Shown here: positions 17,708 to 25,536 of the stretch, piece by piece
Position numbering within the stretch: position 1 is the stretch's first letter
Layout: each line of letters begins with the position of its first letter
NCBI GenBank assembly: GCA_017453685.1
Contig: JAFTEL010000178.1
Location: 1 to 39,955 of the forward strand
Direction: 5' to 3'
From: Clostridia bacterium
GTDB lineage: Bacteria > Bacillota > Clostridia > Oscillospirales > Acutalibacteraceae
DNA length: 39,955 nucleotides
The notes under the pieces: model-generated
Database searches by the model: none
Told to the model about the DNA's origin: nothing
The model's input: the letters and a program-made list of their open reading frames with translations, nothing else
Translations under genes and position numbers: made by a program

Positions 17708-18643
17708 ATGCTTTTCGGGATTATGGCAGGTATACTCTGGGCGCTGGAGACCGTGACGCTGAGCGCGGCTCTGAAACACGCCGCTTTCCCCGCGGCTGGA
17801 GCCATCGCGATTGCCGCGCCTTTTATCTGCACCTTTTTGCACGACCTATGCTCCGCCGCATGGATCGGCGGCTATAATGCGCTGAGAAGGGAACCTTTCG
17901 GCGCGTTTCGTGCGCTCGGAACGAGGGGCGGAAAGCTGATCGCGCTGGGCGCTCTGATGGGCGGACCGATCGGGATGACGGGCTATGTTCTCGCGGTCAA
18001 CAGCCTCGGTTCATCGCTTGGCGCGGTCGCAAGCGCGATCTATCCCGCCATCGGCGCCGTACTGGCTTACTTTGTCCTCAAAGAAAAGCTGCAATGGTAT
18101 CGGTGGATTTTTCTGCTGCTTACGCTTTGCGGCGTTTACGGTCTGAGCTTTACACCGGGTGTAGAGCCGAAGAACTACCTGCTCGGCGTCATCGGTGCTC
18201 TCGCCTGCTCCTTCGGCTGGGGCACCGAAGCGGTCATTCTCGCAAAAGGCATGGGCAGCGGGACTGTGTCGCATGAATTCGCGCTGCAGATCAGACAGAG
18301 CACGTCGGCTTGCGTCTATGCCGTGATCCTGCTGCCGATCTGCCTGATCCACCGCGATAAATTCGCCGAAGCCGCGTTTGATAAGCGCTTTTTCGCGCTG
18401 ATCGCACTGGCAGCGCTGTTCGCTGCCGCCTCTTACCTCTGCTATTATCGGGCGATCACTTCCATCGGCGCCGCCAAAGCAATGGCTTTGAACGTCACTT
18501 ATTCCGCGTGGGCGGTCGTCTTCACCGTACTGATCCTGAGAGATTATTCCATGCTGCGTCCCCTGCCGATCGCCTGCACGGTTTCAGTCATTGTCTGCGG
18601 TCTGCTGGCAGGAGTCGATTTCAGACACAGGCTCGATAGCTGA
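17708..18643 (+). CDS. EamA/DMT superfamily transporter
   Basis: This 311-residue protein is made of about ten hydrophobic segments in two EamA halves, the usual size for the drug/metabolite transporter superfamily. Small residues and a conserved Pro-Ala-x-Gly segment (YPAIGAVLAYFVLKEKL) mark the end of the first half, and a similar helix ends the second. Members export or import small metabolites such as amino acids, purines or sugar derivatives; the substrate cannot be read here. GAGGAGG lies upstream of the ATG. The 3' end overlaps the convergent GtrA gene by 60 bases. Confidence 0.8.
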   Translation: MLFGIMAGILWALETVTLSAALKHAAFPAAGAIAIAAPFICTFLHDLCSAAWIGGYNALRREPFGAFRALGTRGGKLIALGALMGGPIGMTGYVLAVNSLGSSLGAVASAIYPAIGAVLAYFVLKEKLQWYRWIFLLLTLCGVYGLSFTPGVEPKNYLLGVIGALACSFGWGTEAVILAKGMGSGTVSHEFALQIRQSTSACVYAVILLPICLIHRDKFAEAAFDKRFFALIALAALFAAASYLCYYRAITSIGAAKAMALNVTYSAWAVVFTVLILRDYSMLRPLPIACTVSVIVCGLLAGVDFRHRLDS

Positions 18644-19156
18644 CTCTTCTTCCGCCGGCTTCTTATTCTTGTAAATCACAAAGCGCTGAAGCGGATAGGT
18701 CCAAAGGAAGGGAACGATCATGACAGCCAGCTTCGTCAGCAGTACGATAAAAACATTTTCATGTCCGCTGTCTTTGATGAGCGTTCCGAGGAACGCGCCG
18801 AACCAGGTGCTGAAAGCGATGGTAAAAATGACCATGATCGCGAACAGTATCGTTGAAACCAGCAGGTTCGAGTTGGATTTGAACGTGAGCTTGCGGTTCA
18901 TGATGTAAGAAGCTACATAGCCCGTGGTCGTGGAAATAAAATAGGCATACATATACCCTTTGTATTTGATGCCGAGAAAAGCCAAAACGGCGCTGTCCGT
19001 CACCGGCGTTTGGTTCAGGTTTCTGAACACGACATAAAACAGCAGGGAAAACACGGCGACGTCCAGCAGAGACGTGCTCGCACCGGTGAAGGTAAATTTG
19101 ACAAATTTCCAAATCTCAGCATGTTTTTCCGTGAATTGATTGATTTTTTCTTTCAT
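18584..19156 (-). CDS. GtrA-like family membrane protein
   Basis: This 190-residue protein has four hydrophobic segments between about residues 15 and 165, preceded by a charged N-terminus. The motifs FVKFTFTGASTSLLD and GYVASYIMNRKLTFKS, and the closing LQRFVIYKNK, are typical of GtrA-type proteins, which are proposed to flip lipid-linked sugars for cell-surface glycan synthesis. The charged, Glu-rich C-terminal tail (about 168-190) is the part encoded in the overlap with the convergent EamA gene, so it may be a late extension. It has its own promoter. Confidence 0.82.
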   Translation of the reverse strand: MKEKINQFTEKHAEIWKFVKFTFTGASTSLLDVAVFSLLFYVVFRNLNQTPVTDSAVLAFLGIKYKGYMYAYFISTTTGYVASYIMNRKLTFKSNSNLLVSTILFAIMVIFTIAFSTWFGAFLGTLIKDSGHENVFIVLLTKLAVMIVPFLWTYPLQRFVIYKNKKPAEEESAIEPVSEIDSCQQTADND

Positions 19157-19184
19157 GGTTTCACCTCATTGGAACTTTTTGTAT

Positions 19185-19213
19185 ATTATATAACACAATT
19201 ACGACTTTTTCAA
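19185..19213 (-). promoter_or_regulatory. SigA-type promoter of the GtrA gene
   Basis: On the minus strand: TTGAAA (19208-19213), 17-base spacer, TATAAT (19185-19190), about 28 bases before the start codon. Confidence 0.65.
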
Positions 19214-19251
19214 CCGGATACCGTAAATTGACGAAATGAGTGTGGTTTGTC

Positions 19252-19878
19252 ATGCCAGAAGAAATATTGCCCGAAAGCACGACGCGAGCCGCCGCCTACG
19301 CGCTTTGGATGAATGCGCCGAACCCGACGGTCACCCTGTTCAAAACCTTTGACGTCACGAATCTGGTGCGGCTCAGCAGAAAAAAGCATTTGAAATTCAA
19401 CATGCTTCTCGACTTCTGCATCGGGAAAGCCGCCGCCCCCATCGAAGAATTCTACACGCTGCCCGTCGGCAAAAAACTGATCCGTTATGACGCGCTTGCC
19501 GTCAGCACGATTGTGAAGAACCGAAGCGGCGGGATCAATTCCTGCGACGTCAGATTCACGGAGGAGCTGTCGGTTTTTCATCGGGATTACCTGAACCTCA
19601 CCTCCCGAACTGCGGCAGCCTGCGAGGATCACGATCTATCCGAAAGCTGCATGGTCATCGGAACTTCTGCGATCACGGAAACCCAGCTCGACGGAGCGGT
19701 CGGTATGAACAGCGGCATTTTCAACAATCCCTTCCTGATTTGGGGCAAATACCGCAAACAACGCTTTCGCTTTGCTCTGCCGATCTCTTTTCAATTCCAC
19801 CACACACAGATGGACGGCGCCCACGCGGGACGGTTTTTAGCGAACCTTCAAAGAGAAATCACCGATTTGAAGCCGTAA
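19252..19878 (+). CDS. CatA-like (chloramphenicol acetyltransferase family) acyltransferase
   Basis: This 208-residue protein matches the CAT fold in length and motifs. FQFHHTQMDGAHAGRFL near the C-terminus contains HHxxxDG, with the catalytic His and the structural Asp of acetyl-CoA-dependent CAT trimers, and NPFLIWGKY matches the strand before it. The N-terminal part (FKTFDVTNLV, KFNMLLDFCIGKA) fits the family too. Whether it acetylates chloramphenicol is uncertain, since many commensal CAT-like proteins have unknown acceptors. The start is doubtful: the ATG at 19252 lacks a clear ribosome site, and an in-frame GTG lies at 19240. The gene is followed directly by the folded intergenic element. 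Confidence 0.78.
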   Translation: MPEEILPESTTRAAAYALWMNAPNPTVTLFKTFDVTNLVRLSRKKHLKFNMLLDFCIGKAAAPIEEFYTLPVGKKLIRYDALAVSTIVKNRSGGINSCDVRFTEELSVFHRDYLNLTSRTAAACEDHDLSESCMVIGTSAITETQLDGAVGMNSGIFNNPFLIWGKYRKQRFRFALPISFQFHHTQMDGAHAGRFLANLQREITDLKP

Positions 19879-19896
19879 GTACTTCTTTTTCAAACA

Positions 19897-20214
19897 AAAA
19901 GCAGATCGGGGAAAGGGCGTGCAAATTAGGGATACAACCGGTTTTGAGCGGCTCTTTTCCGCTTATGCTTACCAAAAACCGCCGAGAATACGTCAAGTAT
20001 TCCCGACGGTTTTCGCTTTACCTAAACAAAAAATAGCTCGCTCAAAACTGCTTTGCACCTCAAAAAGAAAGATTTTTGTGTCAGGCAAGGCAAAAAGCAT
20101 AGGAATACTGTGGTTTGTATTCCGAGCATTTTTAACGCCGCATGGCGCAAGAAGATTCTTTTTGAGGCGATTGGCTCCCTAACTTGCACGCCCCAATCTC
20201 CCGGTCTGCTTTAT
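19897..20214. repeat. Highly structured intergenic element with terminal inverted repeats and two nested hairpin arms
   Basis: This element fills the 341-base gap between two convergent genes. Its ends form an imperfect inverted repeat of about 38 bases (19897-19933 and 20175-20214; core GGGCGTGCAA and TTAGGGA). Inside are two arms. Arm 1 has GTTTTGAGCG..GCT (19941-19953) with its complement (20035-20048), enclosing a hairpin at 19975-20013 with AATAC/GTATT in its stem. Arm 2 has a perfect 12-bp stem (20058-20069 with 20156-20167), enclosing GGAATAC/GTATTCC (20102-20123) and CGCC/GGCG (20136-20147). The short ORFs across it are not convincing. It could be a MITE-like mobile repeat or a structured RNA, and it may also act as a bidirectional terminator. 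Confidence 0.7.
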
Positions 20215-20219
20215 TTGCG

Positions 20220-21356
20220 TTATTCCAAGTCGGAAACGTCCGTGTCGGGAATGATCAAGAGCGTATAATCGGGATACAAAGGTTGCACCTCCCGATAGAG
20301 TTCCTCCAGCGCCTGATGGTGGTCGACGTCAAAGCTCATCACCACGTCAAAGCGGATGGTCTTCTTATCGTCGTCCAGATAAAACCCATGCAATTGAAGC
20401 GCCCAATCATGCGCCAGAACGATTTCTTGAATCTGCTCGCGGATCTTTTTGATTTCTTCACTTTGCGTATTGAAGGAATAAATGCTCACGCCCGTAAGGA
20501 TCACGCCGGTTTCGGCATAGACGCGCTCCTGTGCGCGCCGCGTCAATCGGTCGATCTCATCCGCCGTCAGCACGTCCGACACTTCCAGATGAACGGAACC
20601 GTAATCCTTTTCGGGTCCGTAATTGAACAGAACCAGATCATACGCCCCCCGAACGGCGGGGTCTTCCGATAAAATGCGCTTGATGGTCGTCACCAGCTCC
20701 CGATCGCCGCGGTGACCGAGAGTGTCATTGAGGGTTTCGATCATCATTTCAATGCCCGCTTTGATGATAAAAATCGCGATGACGACGACAACGTAGGCTT
20801 CCAGCGAAATGCCCCAAACCTTGAAAATGATCGCCGACGCCAAAACGGACGCGGAAAGAACGGCGTCAAACGAGGCGTCCGAACCTGAAGCGACGAGTGC
20901 GCCGGAATCGACTTTCTTGCCTTGCTTTTTCACATAAGCGCCCAGAATCAGCTTGACGACGACGGCAGCGGCGATAATGACCAGGGAAACAACGGTGTAA
21001 TCGGCAGCCTCGGGGTGAATGATCTTCTTCACCGACTCCACCAGCGAAGTGATACCCGCGTAAAGCACGATCGCCGAAACCATCATGGAGCTGAGATATT
21101 CGATCCGACCGTAGCCCAGCGGGTGCTTTTTGTTTGGCTGTTTGGCGCCGAGCTTGGCGCCGAGAATGGTGATCACGGAGGACAACGCGTCAGACAGGTT
21201 GTTGACGGCGTCCAGAATTACTGCGATTGAACCGGACGCCAAACCGATGGCGGCCTTGAACGCGACCAGCAAGGCGTTCGCCGCAATGCCGATCACGCTT
21301 GTTTTGACAATTACTTTTTCGCGATTTAACGAAAGAGCGGCATCAGTCTGTGCCAT
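20220..21356 (-). CDS. Cation diffusion facilitator (CDF) metal exporter, Mn-type site
   Basis: This protein of about 378 residues has six hydrophobic segments followed by a soluble ferredoxin-like domain and a charged C-terminal extension (about 280-378). HPLGYGRIEYLSS is the CDF signature after TM2. The metal site reads NxxxD in TM2 (NNLSD) and DxxxD in TM5 (DASFD) in place of the HxxxD of zinc exporters, which fits manganese or iron export (inference from known MntE-type proteins). Three starts compete: ATG 21356 with AGGAG nine bases upstream (chosen), ATG 21365, and GTG 21389, which overlaps the stop of the upstream peroxidase gene. Co-transcription with glutathione peroxidase suggests a metal/oxidative-stress link. 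Confidence 0.83.
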   Translation of the reverse strand: MAQTDAALSLNREKVIVKTSVIGIAANALLVAFKAAIGLASGSIAVILDAVNNLSDALSSVITILGAKLGAKQPNKKHPLGYGRIEYLSSMMVSAIVLYAGITSLVESVKKIIHPEAADYTVVSLVIIAAAVVVKLILGAYVKKQGKKVDSGALVASGSDASFDAVLSASVLASAIIFKVWGISLEAYVVVVIAIFIIKAGIEMMIETLNDTLGHRGDRELVTTIKRILSEDPAVRGAYDLVLFNYGPEKDYGSVHLEVSDVLTADEIDRLTRRAQERVYAETGVILTGVSIYSFNTQSEEIKKIREQIQEIVLAHDWALQLHGFYLDDDKKTIRFDVVMSFDVDHHQALEELYREVQPLYPDYTLLIIPDTDVSDLE

Positions 21357-21385
21357 GGTAGTCATCTCCTCTTCCTGTTTGCAAC

Positions 21386-21931
21386 TCACAGAAGCTCCGC
21401 AACGGCTTTTTTCACGACGTCCATATCGACGGTCGGCTCAAAGCGAGCGACGACCTTCCCTTCGCGGTCAATGAGGAATTTGGTGAAATTCCACTTGATA
21501 TATGCCTTATCCCCGAATTTTTTATTGTTCGCGTTGAAGATTTTGCTCATCATGGCGGCTTTGACGCCCTTGCCGAAGCTTTCAAACGGTTTTTCCGCAG
21601 CGAGGAAGGCAAAGAGCGGATCGGCAGTATCACCGTTGACGTCGATCTTGGCGAACTGCGGGAACTCCGTGCCGAATTTCAACGTGCAGAATTCGTGGAT
21701 CTCGTCATCACTGCCGGGCGCCTGACCGGCAAACTGGTTGCACGGGAAATCAAGGATCTCAAATCCCTGCTCTTTGTACTCCTTATACATCGCTTCAAGG
21801 GGATCATAATGCGGCGTAAACCCGCAGCCCGTGGCGGTGTTGACAATGAGCAGCACCTTGCCATGATATTCAGCTAAACTGACCTCGTTCCCCTGCCGGT
21901 CTTTTACCGTAAAATCATAAACGGTTTTCAT
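21386..21931 (-). CDS. Glutathione peroxidase family thiol peroxidase
   Basis: This 181-residue protein has the full-length bacterial GPx fold. The peroxidatic Cys is Cys36 in NTATGCGFTPHY, followed by LDFPCNQF with the tetrad Gln66, and by KWNFTKFL with the Trp-Asn pair. FPCNQF also supplies a second Cys. Bacterial members usually take electrons from thioredoxin rather than glutathione and reduce hydrogen peroxide or lipid peroxides. AGGAG lies seven bases before the ATG, and a promoter lies upstream. The CDF exporter gene begins at or just after its stop, so the two are probably one transcript. Confidence 0.9.
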   Translation of the reverse strand: MKTVYDFTVKDRQGNEVSLAEYHGKVLLIVNTATGCGFTPHYDPLEAMYKEYKEQGFEILDFPCNQFAGQAPGSDDEIHEFCTLKFGTEFPQFAKIDVNGDTADPLFAFLAAEKPFESFGKGVKAAMMSKIFNANNKKFGDKAYIKWNFTKFLIDREGKVVARFEPTVDMDVVKKAVAELL

Positions 21932-21968
21932 TTATTGCTCCTCTCTTTCTATCATTTGTCTTATTGTT

Positions 21969-21997
21969 ATTCTTTCAAAATCGGATGGTTTTGTCAA
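21969..21997 (-). promoter_or_regulatory. Promoter of the peroxidase/CDF operon
   Basis: On the minus strand: a perfect TTGACA (21992-21997), 17-base spacer and a weak AAGAAT (21969-21974). The weak -10 could mean help from a regulator. Confidence 0.45.
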
Positions 21998-22064
21998 GCT
22001 TTTTTTACTATACAAAATCTTTGAGTAAGTCTATGGATATAATAGGATATTTTCAAAAAAACGC

Positions 22065-22092
22065 TTGACGATAAAGAAAAACGTGATATAAT
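22065..22092 (+). promoter_or_regulatory. Promoter of the tRNA-Thr/tRNA-Tyr operon
   Basis: TTGACG (22065-22070), 16-base spacer, TATAAT (22087-22092), 13 bases before the mature 5' end of tRNA-Thr. Confidence 0.7.
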
Positions 22093-22105
22093 AATTGCGA
22101 AATGC

Positions 22106-22181
22106 GCTGGTGTAGCTCAGTTGGTAGAGCAGCTGATTTGTAATCAGCAGGTCGGGGGTTCGAGTCCGTCCACCAGCTCCA
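22106..22181 (+). tRNA. tRNA-Thr (anticodon TGT)
   Basis: Cloverleaf read by eye: acceptor GCTGGTG pairs with CACCAGC, the D-loop holds GTTGGTAGAGC, anticodon stem GCTGA/TCAGC encloses loop TTTGTAA with anticodon TGT, and the T-arm contains GGTTCGAGTCC. The CCA end is encoded (22179-22181). Confidence 0.95.
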
Positions 22182-22192
22182 TTTTTATATCC

Positions 22193-22277
22193 GGGAGAGT
22201 TCCCGAGCGGCCAAAGGGAACAGACTGTAAATCTGTCGGCGATGCCTTCGGTGGTTCGAATCCACCCTCTCCCACCA
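22193..22277 (+). tRNA. tRNA-Tyr (anticodon GTA)
   Basis: Acceptor GGGAGAG pairs with CTCTCCC, anticodon stem ACAGA/TCTGT encloses CTGTAAA with anticodon GTA, a long variable arm (class II) follows, and the T-arm has GGTTCGAATCC. The CCA is encoded. It lies 11 bases after tRNA-Thr in the same transcript. Confidence 0.95.
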
Positions 22278-22307
22278 TAATGAATATGACACTTTTGTGG
22301 TTTCACT

Positions 22308-22337
22308 TCAAGCCGTCAGTTTTCTGTTACGGCTTGA
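22308..22337 (+). other. Hairpin between the tRNA operon and the radical SAM genes
   Basis: A 9-bp stem (TCAAGCCGT / ACGGCTTGA, 22308-22316 with 22329-22337) with a 12-base loop and no T run directly after. It may be a weak terminator or a processing site. No clear promoter was seen between it and the next gene, so read-through from the tRNA promoter is possible. Confidence 0.4.
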
Positions 22338-22378
22338 TTGTATATCAAAGATGTTGTTTTTGAGAAAGGGTGAGATAA

Positions 22379-23857
22379 ATGAACATTATGCTGATCAATC
22401 CCAAGTTTGACCGCTATACGCGTACACTTTGTACGCCTTCCGGCTTACTCTCTATTGCCTCTTACCTGGAACAGCACGGTCACAAAGTCAAGTTTCTGAA
22501 TCGCGCATTTAAAGAAACGGATATCCGCAAGGAATTCGACAGTTTTAAGCCGCAAATCATCGGTTGTTCGTTTTTATCGCCCATGCCGCTCAAGGATGCT
22601 ATCGCTGTATCAACCGAAGCAAAAAAGCGCGGTATTTTCGTCGTTTGGGGCGGGCCGTTTGTCTCCAGTGTACCAGAGCTTTGTCTTTCGCTTGGCTGCT
22701 TTGACACGATCAGCCTTGGCGAGGGGGAACAAACCTGGCTGGAACTGGCTGAAACGTTTGAAAAGGGTGAAGACTGGCATAATATAAAGGGTCTGGCGTA
22801 TCTTCAGGAAGGAAAACTCGTCAAAACGGAAGAACGCGAGTTTCTGGATCTTTCCACACTGCCCCCTATCAACTATGAGCATATCGAGGATTTTGAAGCG
22901 CTCTTTTTGACCTACTACGATTATGACGGCGTTTTCGGTATGTATCTTTCCAAAGGATGCACACAGAACTGCACCTTTTGTTATAATCGTGGTTTTCATA
23001 ACAATTGCCGCCGCCAGCGTCCGATTGAAGTAGTGATTGAGGAAGCAAAATACCTCAAAGAAAAACACGGAATCAAAGCAATTGGTTTTCAAGATGAGCT
23101 TTTCGCCGGAAACAAACAGAATCTCGCGGAGATCTGTCACGCCTTTATCGACGCAAACCTTGGGCTGTACTGGGGATGTATGACACGAATCGGCATCTTT
23201 GATGAAGAAGATTTTCAGCTGATGTACGACGCCGGCTGCAGATGGATCGAGTTTGGTGTGGAAAGCGGCTCAAGATCGGAACTCAAACGCATGAAAAAAG
23301 GTCTCGTTCCGGAACGTGTTCCCGTCGATTTACAAATCTGCAATAAAATCGGTATTACAACTCTGTGCTATTTTATTGTCGGTTTTCCGGACGAAACCGA
23401 AGAAGAGCTCAAAGAAACCTGTAAACTGATCAACAGTATTCCATATTCCAGAGTAGTGTGTTCCTATTATAATCCTCTGCCCGGTTCCGAAGCATTTGAA
23501 AAGCTCGTTGCCGAAGGGCGTTTTACTCCGCCGACAAATATTGAGGATTATATGAAGGTTAAGGTTTTGTATTCTCCAAAACCGAATCTGTCAAAAGTCA
23601 GCACCAAAGACCTGAAAGCGGTTCGCTGTTCCATGCTGTGGAAAAGCTTTACACAGCAGCGTTTTAATAAAGGCGAAAAGAAGCTGTGGTCAACGGCTCG
23701 CAAAGATATCGCTGACGCACTTCTGCTGCTGACCGGACACGGCCTTAAACGGGGGATTGAGCAATTCTTCATCACGGCATATGAATTTTTGGATATTTTC
23801 TTCTATGCGAATTTTTTCCCGAAAACCATCAAAAAGTATGGACTTAAGCGTCACTGA
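22379..23857 (+). CDS. B12-binding-type radical SAM protein, tandem copy 1
   Basis: This 492-residue protein has an N-terminal Rossmann-like cobalamin-binding-type domain (about 1-140; IMLINPKFDRY, IIGCSFLS) without the DxHxxG histidine motif. The radical SAM core carries CTQNCTFC (Cys194, 198, 201) for the 4Fe-4S cluster. Later motifs typical of this group include FGVESGS and VGFPDETEEE. A conserved C-terminal region (about 400-492) ends in an aromatic hydrophobic segment (FLDIFFYANFFPKTIKKYG). Such proteins often methylate or rearrange unactivated carbons in lipid or natural-product pathways; no substrate can be named. The second copy follows after six bases. Bases look more AT-rich than in the neighbours, a possible sign of transfer. 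Confidence 0.82.
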   Translation: MNIMLINPKFDRYTRTLCTPSGLLSIASYLEQHGHKVKFLNRAFKETDIRKEFDSFKPQIIGCSFLSPMPLKDAIAVSTEAKKRGIFVVWGGPFVSSVPELCLSLGCFDTISLGEGEQTWLELAETFEKGEDWHNIKGLAYLQEGKLVKTEEREFLDLSTLPPINYEHIEDFEALFLTYYDYDGVFGMYLSKGCTQNCTFCYNRGFHNNCRRQRPIEVVIEEAKYLKEKHGIKAIGFQDELFAGNKQNLAEICHAFIDANLGLYWGCMTRIGIFDEEDFQLMYDAGCRWIEFGVESGSRSELKRMKKGLVPERVPVDLQICNKIGITTLCYFIVGFPDETEEELKETCKLINSIPYSRVVCSYYNPLPGSEAFEKLVAEGRFTPPTNIEDYMKVKVLYSPKPNLSKVSTKDLKAVRCSMLWKSFTQQRFNKGEKKLWSTARKDIADALLLLTGHGLKRGIEQFFITAYEFLDIFFYANFFPKTIKKYGLKRH

Positions 23858-23863
23858 GTAAAC

Positions 23864-25333
23864 ATGAGAGTTTTATTTGTAAACCCCGCCATGGAAAGAT
23901 ATACCCGGCAGATCGCTATGCCGCTGGGTCTTCTTTCCATTGCTTCTTATTTGCAGGCAAACGGTCATACGGTCAAAATTCTGGATCACACGCTGCGCGC
24001 TACAAACTTTAAAAAGGAACTGGAAGCCTTTCAGCCGGACATTGTCGGCGTATCCCTGCTTTCCATCAAGTCCTTTTCTGACGCCTCAAAGATTTCAATG
24101 CAGGCAAAAAAGTTCGGCGTTCCCGTAATTTGGGGCGGCATTTTTGCATCGCTTGATCCCGCGTTTATTTTCAGCAACATCGATATTGATTTTGTTTCGA
24201 TTTCCGAAGGGGAAGCCACCTGGTTGGATGTCATGAATACGCTGGCCGTCGGCGGTGATCTGAAAAAGATCCCCGGTCTCTGCTACGCGGAAAACGGCAA
24301 AGTCATTTATACCGAACAGCGTCCTTTCATCGACCTGTCGATCCTGCCGCCGATGGATTTCACACTGGTCGACGTTGAAAAATATCTCGGCGGCATGTAC
24401 GGCTGCAAAAAGACCGCAGCGCTCTACATGGCAAAAGGCTGCGTCGGCAATTGCGCGTTCTGCTATAACAAAACGTTCCACCGGCAGTGTTACAGAATGA
24501 GGCCTGTTGAAACGTTCCTGCAGGAAGTCAAATACCTGATCGAACATCACGGTGTTGATTGCATCTACTTTGCGGACGAGCTTTGGTGCCGTTCCCGCGA
24601 GGAAATGCTGTATCAATGCGAGGCATTCAAAAACTCCGGTCTGGATTTTAAATGGGGCGTGCAGACCCGCATCGGCATTTTCGAAAAAGAGGACTTCAAG
24701 ATCATGAAGGACGCCGGATGCCTTTGGGTCGATTTCGGCGTGGAGAGCGGTTCCCCGACAACGTTAAAGAGAATCCGCAAAGGTATTCCCTACGACAAAA
24801 TCCAACAAACGTTTCTTGATTGCTCTGAGGCCGGCATCATTTCGCTGGCTAACTTTATCATCGGCTTTCCGGATGAAACAGAAGAGCAGCTTCGTGAAAC
24901 TGTCCGAATGGCGCGAACGATCGCCGCCACGCAAAAGACTTTCTTCTTTTTTATGCCCGGTCCCGGCGCTTCCCTGTTTGACGAGCTGGTATCGTCCGGC
25001 AAATATGATCCGCCGAAGACGTTCAGAGAGTATACAAAGATCAAGTTCTTTTATTCTCCCAAACCCAATTTTTCAAAAATTCCCACCAAAGACCTCAAGG
25101 CGGTGCGGGCACGCTTTTTATGGGAAGGCTTTTCCAGAAAATATTTCAATGAAGGAACCCGCTCGTACGACCTGGCGAAAAAAGATATTGCCGACGTATT
25201 AAAGCAGTTTCGCGGGCACGGGCTGCGATTCGCCTGGCAGCTTTTCTGGATTTCAGCCTATGAGTTTACCGATATTTTTTTCTACGCGCACTTTTTCCCG
25301 AAAGTCATGAAAAAATACGGTATCTTTGAATAA
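23864..25333 (+). CDS. B12-binding-type radical SAM protein, tandem copy 2
   Basis: This 489-residue protein is collinear with copy 1 over its whole length, so the pair arose by tandem duplication and then diverged considerably. The cluster motif is CVGNCAFC (Cys193, 197, 200), followed by FGVESGSP and IGFPDETEEQ. It has the same C-terminal region, ending FTDIFFYAHFFPKVMKKYG. It starts six bases after the stop of copy 1, with only a weak ribosome site, so translation may be coupled. Both may act on successive or alternative positions of one molecule, or form a heterodimer (inference). A terminator follows. Confidence 0.82.
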   Translation: MRVLFVNPAMERYTRQIAMPLGLLSIASYLQANGHTVKILDHTLRATNFKKELEAFQPDIVGVSLLSIKSFSDASKISMQAKKFGVPVIWGGIFASLDPAFIFSNIDIDFVSISEGEATWLDVMNTLAVGGDLKKIPGLCYAENGKVIYTEQRPFIDLSILPPMDFTLVDVEKYLGGMYGCKKTAALYMAKGCVGNCAFCYNKTFHRQCYRMRPVETFLQEVKYLIEHHGVDCIYFADELWCRSREEMLYQCEAFKNSGLDFKWGVQTRIGIFEKEDFKIMKDAGCLWVDFGVESGSPTTLKRIRKGIPYDKIQQTFLDCSEAGIISLANFIIGFPDETEEQLRETVRMARTIAATQKTFFFFMPGPGASLFDELVSSGKYDPPKTFREYTKIKFFYSPKPNFSKIPTKDLKAVRARFLWEGFSRKYFNEGTRSYDLAKKDIADVLKQFRGHGLRFAWQLFWISAYEFTDIFFYAHFFPKVMKKYGIFE

Positions 25334-25350
25334 CTAAACAATCAATGTGC

Positions 25351-25380
25351 GGCGGCAACCATCGTGTTGCTGCCTTTTTT
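25351..25380 (+). terminator. Intrinsic terminator after the radical SAM pair
   Basis: A 9-bp stem (GGCGGCAAC / GTTGCTGCC, 25351-25374, one G-T pair) with six T (25375-25380). The rest of the gap before the next gene holds the LRR-gene promoter and leader; 25381-25496 shows nothing I can interpret. Confidence 0.8.
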
Positions 25381-25496
25381 ATACCTGCACAACTTAACGG
25401 TAACACTTGTAGTCCTCATTCGTCATTTCTATTTTTCAACCAGTAACACAGCTATTACAAACCTACTCCATGGCATACCGTTTCGGGCTGAAATCA

Positions 25497-25525
25497 TTGA
25501 CAAATCCGGCTGAGTCGGATAGAAT
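25497..25525 (+). promoter_or_regulatory. Strong SigA-type promoter of the LRR surface protein gene
   Basis: Perfect TTGACA (25497-25502), 17-base spacer, TAGAAT (25520-25525), giving an untranslated leader of about 100 bases. Confidence 0.7.
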
Positions 25526-25536
25526 ACAATATATAT

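Noticed and set aside
19740-20268. Overlapping short ORFs of 71-98 codons in the folded element
   Set aside because: They run through the inverted repeats and into the flanking genes, have no convincing ribosome sites and translate to low-complexity basic sequence.
22308-22337. Candidate T-box or riboswitch before the radical SAM genes
   Set aside because: Only a single hairpin is visible, with no specifier loop, T-box sequence or known riboswitch core in about 100 bases.
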